This document shows positions 16,981 to 27,784 of a stretch of DNA of 64,000 bases, in pieces. This DNA comes from Microvirga calopogonii (GTDB lineage Bacteria; Pseudomonadota; Alphaproteobacteria; Rhizobiales; Beijerinckiaceae). The notes under the pieces are model-generated. The model worked only from the letters and a program-made list of their open reading frames with translations, did not search any database and was not told the origin of the DNA. Made by a program: the position numbers and the translations under genes. The stretch covers positions 28,780 through 92,779 of the forward strand of contig NZ_QDGA01000020.1 in the NCBI RefSeq assembly GCF_003347665.1. Direction: 5' to 3'. Position 1 is the first letter of the stretch. The number at the start of each line of letters is the position of its first letter.

Positions 16981-17022
16981 GTTATCGGCCTCCTCGTTCG
17001 AGGACCCTCACGGTATCCCAGC

Positions 17023-18003
17023 ATGTTTCGACGCCTGTTTGTCTTTTCCGCCTTTGCTCTCACTCTGGCCGCCACTTCGGTTTTTCCTGCCGCCGCGCAG
17101 GATGCCGCTGATGCGATCGTGCGCCTGAACCGGCTCGAGAGCCAGTTCCGCCAGCTCTCCGGCCAGATGGAGCAGCTCCAGTACGAAAACCGCCAGCTCA
17201 AGGAGCAGCTCCGCAAGTTCCAGGAGGACGTGGAGTTCCGGTTCCAGGAGCGGAGCGGCGGTTCGCGTCCTTCCACGCCGCCAACGGCAACGCCCTCGCG
17301 CCCCGCCCAGCCGGCTCCGGCTCCGGCTCCGGCCCAGCCGCAGCGACGCAGCGACGTGTTCGATCCGTCCGAGACGCCGGATGCGCCCGGCGCTCCGCGT
17401 CCACTCGGCACCACGGCGCCGTCCGCTCCGCTGACGGCAGACGCGAATCGTCCCGTGCCGCTGCCCGGCGGGCAGCTCGCGGAGCTGATCGAGCAGGACG
17501 AACAGGGCGGCCTCGACGGCGCTCCGATGGATGGCGGCGGGCATGACAGCATGACCGCCCTGCCGCAGGGAGCTCTTGCGGAGCGCCCCGGCCCGAGCGT
17601 CGCGGCGACGAGCGTGGGCAACCCGCGCTCCGACTTCGACGCGGCCTATGCCTCCTTCTCGCAGAAGCAATACGACCAGGCCGAGATGGGCTTTCGCCGC
17701 TTCCTTCAGTCCAATCCCCGCGACAAGCTGGTGCCTGAGGCGACCTTCTGGCTGGGCGAGACCTATCTCCAGCGCGGCCGCTATCGCGAGGCCGCCGAGC
17801 AGTTCCTGAACGTCTCCGCCGAACATCCCGATGCCGCCAAGGCGCCCGATGCCCTCCTGCGGCTCGGCATCTCCCTGAACGGGCTCGGCGCCAAGGATCG
17901 TGCCTGCGCCGTCCTGGCGGAGCTCGACCGCAAGTATCCTCAGGCCTCCGCTCCCGTCCGTCAGGCGTCCGACCGCGAGCAGAAGCGCATCAAGTGCAGC
18001 TGA
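17023..18003 (+). CDS. cpoB: Tol-Pal associated periplasmic protein CpoB (YbgF)
   Basis: CpoB coordinates peptidoglycan synthesis with Tol-driven outer-membrane constriction. The 326-residue product has a signal peptide (FSAFALTLAATSVFPAAA), a trimerising coiled coil (RLNRLESQFRQLSGQMEQLQYENRQL region, residues 33-75), a Pro/Ala-rich linker, and C-terminal TPR repeats (DAAYASFSQKQYDQAEMGFRRFL; FWLGETYLQRGRYREAAEQF). ATG 17023 coincides with the signal peptide; the frame upstream to 16816 is repeat B and is rejected as coding. Confidence 0.93.
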   Translation: MFRRLFVFSAFALTLAATSVFPAAAQDAADAIVRLNRLESQFRQLSGQMEQLQYENRQLKEQLRKFQEDVEFRFQERSGGSRPSTPPTATPSRPAQPAPAPAPAQPQRRSDVFDPSETPDAPGAPRPLGTTAPSAPLTADANRPVPLPGGQLAELIEQDEQGGLDGAPMDGGGHDSMTALPQGALAERPGPSVAATSVGNPRSDFDAAYASFSQKQYDQAEMGFRRFLQSNPRDKLVPEATFWLGETYLQRGRYREAAEQFLNVSAEHPDAAKAPDALLRLGISLNGLGAKDRACAVLAELDRKYPQASAPVRQASDREQKRIKCS

Positions 18004-18034
18004 GCCGCTGACGATTTTCGACCAGAGCCGAACG

Positions 18035-19060
18035 ATGGCCTCGCCTCCACCTCCCGACGATGCGCTCTCGGTTGAAGGGCTGGAGCACCTTTTCGCTTCC
18101 TTGAACCAGGCCTCGGGCATCGTGGCGGCCGTGTCCGGCGGGCCCGATTCGACCGCCCTGATGCACCTGCTCGCCCGCTGGCATGAAGCGGGTTCACGGC
18201 CTCCCGTTCTCGTCGCCACAATCGACCATGGCCTGCGGCCCGAGGCTGCCGAGGAGGCCGCTTTCGTCGCGCGGGAGGCCGGCGCCCTGGGCCTGCCTCA
18301 CCGGATTCTCGCCTGGACGGGAGACAAGCCCCGGACCGGAATCCAGGCGGCCGCGCGCGATGCTCGCTATCGGCTCCTCGCCGACCACGCGCATGCGGCC
18401 GGGGCATCGCATCTCGTCACGGCCCATACCCTCGACGATCAGGCCGAGACGGTGATGATGCGCCTGGCCCGGGGCTCGGGCCTGTCAGGGCTCTCCGGCA
18501 TGCGCCGGGAGACGGAGCGTCACGGCATCATCCATGCGAGGCCCTTGCTCGACTGGCCGAAGGCGCGCCTGCTCGATCTCTGCCGGGGCCAAGGCTGGCG
18601 CTTCGTCGAGGATCCGTCCAATGCCAATGCGCTCTATGCCCGTGTCCGCTGGCGCGGGCTCATGCCGCTGCTGGCGGCGGAGGGGCTCGACGCTGACCGC
18701 CTGGCGCGTTTCGCCGAGCGAGCCGCCCGCGCCGACGAAGCCCTCGACCTCAAGGCGCGGGAGGCCCTGGAGCGGGCAGGGTTCTCCGATGCGGGCGGTC
18801 ATCTCTCGTTCGAGGGCGGCATCCTTGCAAGCGAGCCTTTCGAAATTGCCCTGCGGGTCTTGGAGCAGGCCCTGTCAAGGGCCGGGCTCGCGCTCGACAA
18901 CAGCCGTTTGAACAGGCTCGAATCCTGCGCGGAGCGTCTGAGGAGGGCCATTGGAGCAGGGCAGGCCTTGAGCCTCACAGTCGCTGGAGCGCTCGTGCGG
19001 CTGGATCCTTCGGGTAGGGTGTCGATCAGGCCGGAACCGCCGAGGCGGCGGGGCCGTTAG
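18035..19060 (+). CDS. tilS: tRNA(Ile)-lysidine synthase TilS
   Basis: TilS converts the wobble C34 of tRNA-Ile(CAU) to lysidine using ATP and lysine, so that it reads AUA. The N-type ATP pyrophosphatase P-loop SGGPDS is at residues 34-39, followed by VATIDHGLRPEA and TAHTLDDQAETVMMRL, all characteristic. The 341-residue length fits the shorter alphaproteobacterial form. ATG 18035 is 31 bases after the cpoB stop. The cpoB-tilS-ftsH order is conserved in rhizobia. Confidence 0.94.
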   Translation: MASPPPPDDALSVEGLEHLFASLNQASGIVAAVSGGPDSTALMHLLARWHEAGSRPPVLVATIDHGLRPEAAEEAAFVAREAGALGLPHRILAWTGDKPRTGIQAAARDARYRLLADHAHAAGASHLVTAHTLDDQAETVMMRLARGSGLSGLSGMRRETERHGIIHARPLLDWPKARLLDLCRGQGWRFVEDPSNANALYARVRWRGLMPLLAAEGLDADRLARFAERAARADEALDLKAREALERAGFSDAGGHLSFEGGILASEPFEIALRVLEQALSRAGLALDNSRLNRLESCAERLRRAIGAGQALSLTVAGALVRLDPSGRVSIRPEPPRRRGR

Positions 19061-19113
19061 CCAAAACTCTTAGCCAACGTTATCGGATCGCGCCGTATAG
19101 GCGCCGCATTCCC

Positions 19114-19142
19114 TTGGCAAGGCGAGACGGTGTGCCTACATT
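19114..19142 (+). promoter_or_regulatory. Sigma-70 type promoter of ftsH
   Basis: TTGGCA (19114-19119), 17-base spacer, TACATT (19137-19142). The position, about 60 bases upstream of the ftsH ATG, is suitable. This is a pattern match only. Confidence 0.5.
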
Positions 19143-19205
19143 GAGTTTAACCGCACGGGGAGACCTCCTCGCGCTTCATCTCCCTCTGGGGCAGAACCTG
19201 ATCCG

Positions 19206-21125
<1,920 letters not shown>

Positions 21126-21153
21126 AGGCGCAACCGGTCTGTAAAATTCAGGG

Positions 21154-21183
21154 CGCCCGCCATCCGGCGGGCGTTCTTTTTTG
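21154..21183 (+). terminator. Rho-independent terminator after ftsH
   Basis: CGCCCGCC-ATCC-GGCGGGCG, a perfect 8-bp stem with a 4-base loop, followed by TTCTTTTTT. Confidence 0.9.
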
Positions 21184-21350
21184 TTTACCTCAAAGATCTA
21201 ATACTCCCTAAGGGGCGGGCTTGAGGCTGTAACAATCGCTTATCACTTGTGATGGCACGCATTGGCCCGAGAGCCTTGACCGAATTCGGGGAGGTTGCTT
21301 TGAAAAAGCCAAAGCGTGGATTGGCGCTACGGAATGCGGAGACAAGGCAC

Positions 21351-22706
21351 GTGCGTAAATACTTCGGGACGGACGGAATTCGGGGCCGCGCCAACGGGAT
21401 CATCACGCCGGATCTGGCCCTCAAGGTCGGACAGGCGGCGGGTCTCATGTTCCAGCAGCGCGGCGAGTACCGTCACCGGGTCGTGATCGGCAAGGACACG
21501 CGGCTGTCCGGCTACATGATCGAATCGGCTCTCCAGGCCGGGTTCACCTCGGTCGGCATGGACGTGCTCCTGCTCGGCCCGATCCCGACCCCGGCCGTCG
21601 CCATGTTGACGCGTTCCATGCGCTGCGACCTGGGAGTCATGATTTCCGCCTCCCACAACCCCTACGAGGACAACGGCATCAAGCTGTTCGGCCCCGACGG
21701 GTTCAAGCTGAGCGACGAAATGGAGCTTCAGATCGAGGCTCTGATCGATTCCGACCTCACGCGGCGCCTGGCCGATTCCGCCACCCTCGGCCGCGCCAAG
21801 CGCATCGAGAGCGTCCAGGCCCGCTATATCGAGTTCGCCAAGCGCACCCTGCCGCGCCAGATCGACCTGGAAGGCATGCGCGTCGTGATCGATTGCGCCA
21901 ACGGCGCCGGCTACAAGGTCGCCCCGGAGGCCCTGTGGGAGCTGGGCGCCGAGGTCGTGTCCATCGGCGTCGAGCCCAACGGCTTCAACATCAACCACGA
22001 TGTCGGTTCCACCGCGCCGGATGCCCTGATCCACAAGGTGCGCGAGCTGCGCGCCGATGTCGGCATCGCCCTCGACGGCGACGCCGACCGGGTTCTGATC
22101 GTCGACGAGAAGGGCCACAAGGTCGATGGCGACCAGCTCATGGGCGTCGTCGCCCGCTCCTGGAAGGAGGACGGCCGCCTCTCGCAGGCCGGCATCGTCG
22201 CGACGATCATGTCCAATCTCGGCCTGGAGCGCTTCCTGAACGGCATGGGCCTCGGCCTCGTGCGCACCGCCGTCGGCGACCGTTACGTGCTCGAGCATAT
22301 GCGGGCCAACGGCTACAATCTCGGCGGCGAGCAGTCGGGCCACATCATCATGTCCGACTACACCACCACCGGCGACGGCCTCGTGGCGGCCCTCCAGCTC
22401 CTGGCGGTGGTCAAGAGCCTCGGCAAGCCCGTCTCCGAAGTCTGCCATTGCTTCGAGCCGCTGCCGCAGGTGCTCAAGAACGTACGCTACAAGTCCGGCA
22501 AGCCCCTGCAGGAGGCCTCGGTCATCAAGGCGATCGAGTCCGGGCGCGAGACCCTCGGCAATGCCGGCCGCCTCGTGATCCGCCCGTCCGGCACGGAACC
22601 CGTCATTCGCGTCATGGGTGAGGGCGACAACGCGGACCTCGTCAACCGCGTGGTGGACGACGTGGTGGAAGCCGTCACCCAGGCGGCGTCCAAGGCTGCG
22701 GCGTAA
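21351..22706 (+). CDS. glmM: Phosphoglucosamine mutase GlmM
   Basis: GlmM interconverts glucosamine-6-P and glucosamine-1-P on the route to UDP-GlcNAc for peptidoglycan and LPS. Motifs: N-terminal YFGTDGIRG, the phosphoserine loop [15 protein letters not shown], the metal loop DGDADR, the sugar-specificity loop GGEQSGHII, and the C-terminal phosphate-binding [15 protein letters not shown] 21351 gives the standard N-terminus VRKYFGTDG and 451 residues; AAGG lies just upstream. The frame is open a further 34 codons, but that part has no family similarity. A strong terminator follows. Confidence 0.95.
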   Translation: MRKYFGTDGIRGRANGIITPDLALKVGQAAGLMFQQRGEYRHRVVIGKDTRLSGYMIESALQAGFTSVGMDVLLLGPIPTPAVAMLTRSMRCDLGVMISASHNPYEDNGIKLFGPDGFKLSDEMELQIEALIDSDLTRRLADSATLGRAKRIESVQARYIEFAKRTLPRQIDLEGMRVVIDCANGAGYKVAPEALWELGAEVVSIGVEPNGFNINHDVGSTAPDALIHKVRELRADVGIALDGDADRVLIVDEKGHKVDGDQLMGVVARSWKEDGRLSQAGIVATIMSNLGLERFLNGMGLGLVRTAVGDRYVLEHMRANGYNLGGEQSGHIIMSDYTTTGDGLVAALQLLAVVKSLGKPVSEVCHCFEPLPQVLKNVRYKSGKPLQEASVIKAIESGRETLGNAGRLVIRPSGTEPVIRVMGEGDNADLVNRVVDDVVEAVTQAASKAAA

Positions 22707-22728
22707 AACGCGCTACCGTTTCTGTCTC

Positions 22729-22773
22729 AAAGCAAAAGCCCCGGCGAGATGCTCGCCGGGGCTTTTGCTTTGA
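22729..22773. terminator. Bidirectional rho-independent terminator, glmM / RND permease
   Basis: AAAGCAAAAGCCCCGGCGAG and its complement around a 3-base ATG loop form an almost uninterrupted 20-bp stem with A/T-rich outer ends. It lies between convergent glmM and the RND permease gene. Confidence 0.9.
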
Positions 22774-22803
22774 GCGCTTCAAAGAGGCTGCTTTAACTCC
22801 CAA

Positions 22804-22926
22804 CCTCATCCTGAGGAGCAGCGCAGCTGCGTCTCGAAGGAGGATCCAGTGCTCTCCGGATCCAGTGCTCTCCGGAGGCGCCCTCGTCCTTCGAGACGCC
22901 GCCTCCGGCGGCCCTCAGGATGAGGG
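22804..22926. repeat. Palindromic repeat, family E, copy 1
   Basis: Ends CCTCATCCTGAGGAGC and CCTCAGGATGAGG; inner arms GCGTCTCGAAGG and CCTTCGAGACGC. The centre contains a 16-bp tandem duplication (GGATCCAGTGCTCTCC twice, about 22845-22876). Confidence 0.8.
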
Positions 22927-22953
22927 CTTGGGAAGATACAGTCTAAGCCCCCA

Positions 22954-25900
22954 TCACTCCGCCGCCTGCGCGGGCGGCACCTGCTTCGTGCGCGACGGCA
23001 GGTCCTCGCCGTGGGCGACCTGGCCCGTCTCGGCGCGGAGCTTGTCGAGCAGCTCGCTCACATAGGTGGCGGGCTTGGTGAAGCCGCCGATGAGCAGGTA
23101 GATCGACGGGACCACGAGCATCGTCAGCATGGTCGAGACCGTGACGCCGCCGACGATCACCGAGCCGATGGCGTTGCGCGCCTCGGCGCCGGCGCCGGTC
23201 GACAGGGCGAGCGGGATGGCGCCGCCGATCATGGCGATCGAGGTCATCAGGATCGGTCGCAGGCGCAGGACCGAGGCCTCGACCACCGCATCCCGCACCG
23301 AATACCCGCGCTCGCGCAGCTGGTTCGAGAACTCGACGATCAGGATGCCGTTCTTGGTCATGAGGCCGATGAGCAGGATCATGCCGATCTGGCTGTAGAT
23401 GTTGAGCGTCTGGCCCGTGATGAACAGGGCCAGCAATCCGCCGGTCACCGCGAGCGGCACGGTGAGCATGATGATGAACGGGTTGATCCAGCTCTCGAAC
23501 TGCGCGGCCAGCACCAGGAACACCACCAGGAGCGCCATGGCGAAGGTCAGGTAGATCGCGCCGGTCGAATCCAGGAAGTCCTTGGACTGGCCCGTGTAGC
23601 CGATGCGCACCTCCGCCGGCAGGTTGTCGCGCACGATCTGCTGGAGAATGTCCAGGCCTTCGCCGATGGAGACGCCCGGCGCCAGCGACGACTGGATCGT
23701 GATCGACCGCAGGCGGTCGAACCGGTTCAGGGCCTGCGGGGCGGCCGATTCCGTCAGGGTGACGAAGGAGGAGAGCGGAACGAGCTCGCCGTTGGCAGCG
23801 CGCACGAAGGTGTTGGTGAGGTCGTTGGGCGTCGCCCGGTCCTGGGCGCGGGCCCGCATGATCACCGGATATTCGTCGCCGCGGCTGACGAAGGTGGAGA
23901 TCTCGGTCTCACCGAACATCAGCTGGAGCGTGTTGCCGATATCCTCCACGGAGACGCCGAGATCGGCGGCGCGCTGGCGGTCGATCTGCACGCGGATATC
24001 CGGCTGCGACTCGCGGTAGTTGGAGTCCATGTTGACGAACTTGCCGGTCTCCTGGGCCTTCTGCATGACGATGTCGCGCCAGCCGCGGATCGTTTCGTAA
24101 TCGGGCCCGCCGAGCACGAACTGGATTGGCTGGCCGAAGCCGCCCGCGCCGCCGAAGGCGGGCGGATTGACGACCGAGACGCGCGCGCCGGGGAAGTTCG
24201 ACACCTTCGGCGTCATCTGGCGCACGATGTCCTGCTGGGTCTGGGTGCGCTCCTCCCATGGCACGAGGCGCACGATCACGATGCCTTCGTTGACCGGGGA
24301 GGGGCGGGCGAAGCCCGGAGCGACCTGGCTCAGCATCGAGGCGACGAGGCCCTGCTCCTGCAGGGGCATGAGGGCCTTCTCGACCTCCTTCACCCGGTCG
24401 CGGGTATAGTCGAGGCTCGCGCCTTCCGGGGCCTGGAGGCGGACGATGATGGCGCCGCGGTCCTCCGTCGGGGCGAACTCCTTCGGCAGGGACTGGAACA
24501 GGCCATAGGCCGACAGCGACACCAGGAAGCCGACGAAGAGAATGATCACCGGAGCCCTCAGGGCGCGGGAAAGCAGCCAGCGATAGCCGCCGTTCATCTT
24601 CTCGAAGAGCGGCTCGGTCATGCGCTGGATCCGGCCATGGGCGGGCACCATGAGCTTGGAGCACAGCATCGGGGTCAGCGTGCGCGCCACGACGCCCGAG
24701 AAGAAGATCGAGGCGGCGAGCGTGATGCCGAATTCGCGGAAGAGCTTGCCGGTGTTGCCGGTCATGAAGGCGAGCGGCACGAACACGGCCATGAGGGTCG
24801 CCGTGGTGGCGATCACCGCGAAGCCGATCTCGCGGGCGCCGTCGAAGGAGGCGAGCAGCGGCGGCTGGCCCTCCTCGATGCGCCGGTGCACGTTCTCGAT
24901 CTCCACGATGGCGTCGTCCACCACGATGCCGATGGCCAGCACGATGGCGAGCAGGGTCAGCACGTTGATGGAGGCGCCGAAGAAGGCCATGACCATGAAG
25001 GCCGCGATGATCGACACGGGGATCGCCACCATGGCCACGATGGTGGAGCGCCAGTCGCGCAGGAAGAGCAGGATCACCAGGATCACGAGCGCCACGCCTT
25101 CCACGAGGGTGTGCAGCACGCCCTCGATGGAGGCGCGGATGAACTGGCTTTCGTCATAGGCGACTTCCGCCGTCGTGCCGGGCGGCAGGGAGCCCTTGAG
25201 CTCCTCCAGCTCCTTGCGCACGCCGTCGACCACGGACAGCGTGTTGGCGATCGATTGGCGCACGACTCCGAGGCCGATGGCGGTCTCGCCGGATTGGTAG
25301 AATTCGAAGCGCGTGTCCTCCGGCCCCACCTCGACCTGGGCGACCTCGCCGAGCCGGACCAGGTAGCCGTTCTTGTTGGTGACGATCACCTGCTGGAACT
25401 GCTCGGGGGTCGCGAGGCGGGAATCGGTCTTGACGGTGAATTCGCGCTGGCTGGACTCGATCCGGCCGCCCGGCAGCTCCACGTTCTGGCGCTTGATGGC
25501 GGTTTCGAGATCCTGAACCGTGAGGCCGCGGGCGGCGAGCGCCGGCCGGTCGACCCAGATCCGCATGGCGTAGCGCCGCTCGCCGCTGAGGTTCACGTTG
25601 GCGACGCCCGGCACGGTGGACAGGCGATCGACGTAGACGCGCTTGAGGAAGTCGCTGAGTTCGAGCGCATCCAGGCTGGTGGACGTGACGCCCACCCACA
25701 GGATGGCCGAGGCATTGGCATCGACCTTGCGGACCACCGGCGTGTCGGCCCCGTCCGGGAGCCGTCCGGTGATGCGGGAGATGGCGTCGCGCACGTCGGA
25801 GGTGGCGGCTTCCGGATCGCGGGAGACCTCGAACTCGATGGAGACCGACGAGCGGTCGTTCTGGCTCTGCGACGTGATCTGGCGGATACCTTCGATGCCC

Positions 25901-26115
25901 GCGACCGCGCCCTCGATGATCTCCGTCACCCGGCTCTCGATCACCTCGTTCGAGGCGCCGCGATAGACCGTGGAGACCGAAACGACCGGGCGGTCGACCT
26001 GCGGGTACTCGCGAACCGGCAGGTTCATGAGCGCTGCTAGGCCGCCCACGATCAGCAGCAGACTGACCACGACGGCGAAGACGGGACGGCGGATGAAGAG
26101 GTCTGAAACCTGCAT
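22954..26115 (-). CDS. RND efflux pump permease, HAE1 family
   Basis: Inner-membrane proton-driven drug exporter that works with a periplasmic adaptor and an outer-membrane channel. The 1053-residue product begins with the usual helix (SDLFIRRPVFAVVVSLLLIV), has the YPQVDRPVVSVSTVY porter entry, the TM4 proton-relay region (ALVLAIGIVVDDAIVEIENV, two Asp) and the FAFxP-like second-half repeat (MILLIGLMTKNGILIVEFSNQL). The adaptor gene is directly upstream on the same strand. No outer-membrane channel gene is in the window. Substrate cannot be inferred. Confidence 0.94.
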   Translation of the reverse strand: MQVSDLFIRRPVFAVVVSLLLIVGGLAALMNLPVREYPQVDRPVVSVSTVYRGASNEVIESRVTEIIEGAVAGIEGIRQITSQSQNDRSSVSIEFEVSRDPEAATSDVRDAISRITGRLPDGADTPVVRKVDANASAILWVGVTSTSLDALELSDFLKRVYVDRLSTVPGVANVNLSGERRYAMRIWVDRPALAARGLTVQDLETAIKRQNVELPGGRIESSQREFTVKTDSRLATPEQFQQVIVTNKNGYLVRLGEVAQVEVGPEDTRFEFYQSGETAIGLGVVRQSIANTLSVVDGVRKELEELKGSLPPGTTAEVAYDESQFIRASIEGVLHTLVEGVALVILVILLFLRDWRSTIVAMVAIPVSIIAAFMVMAFFGASINVLTLLAIVLAIGIVVDDAIVEIENVHRRIEEGQPPLLASFDGAREIGFAVIATTATLMAVFVPLAFMTGNTGKLFREFGITLAASIFFSGVVARTLTPMLCSKLMVPAHGRIQRMTEPLFEKMNGGYRWLLSRALRAPVIILFVGFLVSLSAYGLFQSLPKEFAPTEDRGAIIVRLQAPEGASLDYTRDRVKEVEKALMPLQEQGLVASMLSQVAPGFARPSPVNEGIVIVRLVPWEERTQTQQDIVRQMTPKVSNFPGARVSVVNPPAFGGAGGFGQPIQFVLGGPDYETIRGWRDIVMQKAQETGKFVNMDSNYRESQPDIRVQIDRQRAADLGVSVEDIGNTLQLMFGETEISTFVSRGDEYPVIMRARAQDRATPNDLTNTFVRAANGELVPLSSFVTLTESAAPQALNRFDRLRSITIQSSLAPGVSIGEGLDILQQIVRDNLPAEVRIGYTGQSKDFLDSTGAIYLTFAMALLVVFLVLAAQFESWINPFIIMLTVPLAVTGGLLALFITGQTLNIYSQIGMILLIGLMTKNGILIVEFSNQLRERGYSVRDAVVEASVLRLRPILMTSIAMIGGAIPLALSTGAGAEARNAIGSVIVGGVTVSTMLTMLVVPSIYLLIGGFTKPATYVSELLDKLRAETGQVAHGEDLPSRTKQVPPAQAAE

Positions 26116-26163
26116 GGCTCTGGTCGATTCAGGTTAGGATCAAGTCTTTGATAAAGCACTTGC

Positions 26164-26259
26164 TGTCATCCCCGGCGAGCAAAGCGAGGGAAGGGGATCC
26201 ATGATTACGCTTGGCACCATGGATCCCCTTCCCGGTCTTGCGGACCGCCGGGGATGACA
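26164..26259. repeat. Palindromic repeat, family C, copy 1
   Basis: Outer arms TGTCATCCCCGGCG and CGCCGGGGATGACA; inner arms GGAAGGGGATCCATG and CATGGATCCCCTTCC. It lies between adaptor and permease genes of the efflux operon, so it is transcribed within it. Confidence 0.85.
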
Positions 26260-26268
26260 CGAACTGGT

Positions 26269-27537
26269 TCACTTCCGCTCGGCGGCCTGGGCGGCGCCGA
26301 TGGCTTGCGGTACGTTCAATGAGGAGCGGGAGGGCTGCTCCCGGTTGGCCGCCGGAGCGGGAGCGGCCGGCGCGCCCGAGCCCACGGGGCGGGCGACGAC
26401 CTCGGCCCCGGGGCGCACGCGCTGGACGCCCAGGACGACGATGGACTCGCCGGCCTTGAGCCCCTCGACCACCTCGACCTTGCCGCCCTGGCGCTGGCCG
26501 ATGGTGATGACGCGGCGCTCCACCTTGCTGTCCTTCACCGGATAGATGATGTGCCGCAGGCCTTCGCTGACGATGGCCTCCTCCGGCACCACGACGGCGT
26601 CGTCCTTGGTCGAAACCTCGAGGGCCACCGACAGGAACATGCCGGGTTTCAGGGCCTCGTCGGCATTATCGAACTCGGCCGTCAGGCGCGCCGTGCGGGT
26701 CGTCTGGTCCACGCGCGGGTCGATGGTGGAAACGCTGCCCTTGAAGGTGCGGCCCTTATAGGCCGCCGAGGTGGCGTTGACCGTCTGGCCGGGCTTGAGA
26801 CGGCCCAGGAGGTTTTCCGGCACCGCGAAGTCGAGGCGGATCTTGGACAGGTCGTCGAGGGAGGTGATGCGGGTGCCCGGGGCCACATAGGCGCCGAGCG
26901 AGACGGAGCGGGTGCCGACGCGGCCGGCAAAGGGCGCGCGGATCATCAGATCCTCGAGCCGGGCTTCCGCGGCCTTGCGCTGGGCGCGAGCGGAGGCGAT
27001 CGACCCCTCCAGGGATTTCATCTGGGCCGTGAGGTCCTCGACCTGGGCGCCGGTGCCGGCGCCGGTGCGGCTCAAAGCCTGGGCGCGCTCCAGCTTGATG
27101 GCGACTTCGTTCCGGAGCGCTTCGGCGCGGCTCGCCTCGGCATTGGCCTGCTCGATCTCGGCCCGGCGCTCGGCGGCGTCGAACTGGACCAGCATGTCCC
27201 CGGCCTTGACCTTCTGGCCCTCGTTGAAGCCGATCTCGCCCACGATGCCTGCCACCTTGGCGGTCACGGTGATCGATTCATAGGCACGCACCGTGCCGAC
27301 CGATTCCCGGATCTCGACGATGCGCCCGGTCTTGACCGTATCGACGTCGACCGTGGCGGGGCCGGTCGGGCCACCCCGTCCACGCCCGCCCTGGACGGCC
27401 TGCTGGCCAGCGGGTTGGCCCACATACGCGCCGATCACGGGCAGATTGGCCAAATGGCCGCCCTGGTAGGCGTACCAGCCGCCAAAGCCTGCTGCCCCCA
27501 GCACGGCAATGACAGCGAGTTGACCGGACACACGCAT
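26269..27537 (-). CDS. Efflux RND transporter periplasmic adaptor (HlyD/MFP family)
   Basis: Bridges the RND permease to an outer-membrane channel. The product (422 residues) has an N-terminal membrane anchor or signal (residues 5-24), a Gly/Arg-rich spacer, a lipoyl half-motif (VAGIVGEIGFNEGQKVKAGDMLVQFD), a coiled-coil hairpin (residues 125-190), the second lipoyl half (IRAPFAGRVGTRSVSLGAYV), and beta-barrel and membrane-proximal domains. Its ATG follows TTAGGAGCG. It is divergent from serC; two inverted repeats in that gap may be operators for it. Confidence 0.92.
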   Translation of the reverse strand: MRVSGQLAVIAVLGAAGFGGWYAYQGGHLANLPVIGAYVGQPAGQQAVQGGRGRGGPTGPATVDVDTVKTGRIVEIRESVGTVRAYESITVTAKVAGIVGEIGFNEGQKVKAGDMLVQFDAAERRAEIEQANAEASRAEALRNEVAIKLERAQALSRTGAGTGAQVEDLTAQMKSLEGSIASARAQRKAAEARLEDLMIRAPFAGRVGTRSVSLGAYVAPGTRITSLDDLSKIRLDFAVPENLLGRLKPGQTVNATSAAYKGRTFKGSVSTIDPRVDQTTRTARLTAEFDNADEALKPGMFLSVALEVSTKDDAVVVPEEAIVSEGLRHIIYPVKDSKVERRVITIGQRQGGKVEVVEGLKAGESIVVLGVQRVRPGAEVVARPVGSGAPAAPAPAANREQPSRSSLNVPQAIGAAQAAERK

Positions 27538-27620
27538 GCTCGCTCCTAACTCAGTCGTTCGACCTTATTGGCTTCTTGGTCGTAATTGTCGGAAGTGGTC
27601 CTAGCATAATACATGCCAAG

Positions 27621-27641
27621 TGCTGCGAACATAACGCAGCA
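27621..27641. promoter_or_regulatory. Inverted repeat, possible operator of the efflux operon
   Basis: TGCTGCG-AACATAA-CGCAGCA: perfect 7-bp arms with a 7-base spacer, about 85 bases upstream of the adaptor start and next to TATTAT on the minus strand, a possible -10 box. No local regulator gene was found. Confidence 0.45.
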
Positions 27642-27656
27642 AACACGATGTTTTGT

Positions 27657-27672
27657 ATTACGATTTCGTAAT
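27657..27672. promoter_or_regulatory. Inverted repeat ATTACGA-TT-TCGTAAT, possible operator
   Basis: Perfect 7-bp arms with a 2-base spacer, AT-rich in a GC-rich genome. The size and symmetry resemble TetR- or MarR-type operators. It lies in the divergent region between the efflux adaptor and serC and could act on either. Confidence 0.5.
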
Positions 27673-27729
27673 CTGAAGACTTGCCCCGCCAAAAGGCGCC
27701 TTGACCGTGGCTTTCGCCTCATTCATACC

Positions 27730-27776
27730 GGTTGGCGGGACACCTCTCCCCACCGAGAGGCGCCCATCTGTAAGGA
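27730..27776 (+). ncRNA. Candidate serC leader RNA motif
   Basis: A hairpin CCTCTC-CCCACC-GAGAGG (27743-27760) sits inside an outer stem GGCG/CGCC (27734-27737, 27761-27764) with a 5-base bulge on the 5' side. It ends next to the serC ribosome site. Alphaproteobacteria have a described serC RNA motif just upstream of serC; the placement matches, but I could not check its consensus sequence. Confidence 0.45.
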
Positions 27777-27784
27777 TGGATCAC

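Noticed and set aside
22954..26115. Very long antisense frames opposite the RND permease, ftsH, mutS, malic enzyme and others (up to about 1000 codons)
   Set aside because: They lie opposite genes with complete family motifs. High GC removes stop codons on the other strand, and their translations are His/Asp/Gly/Arg-rich without any domain.
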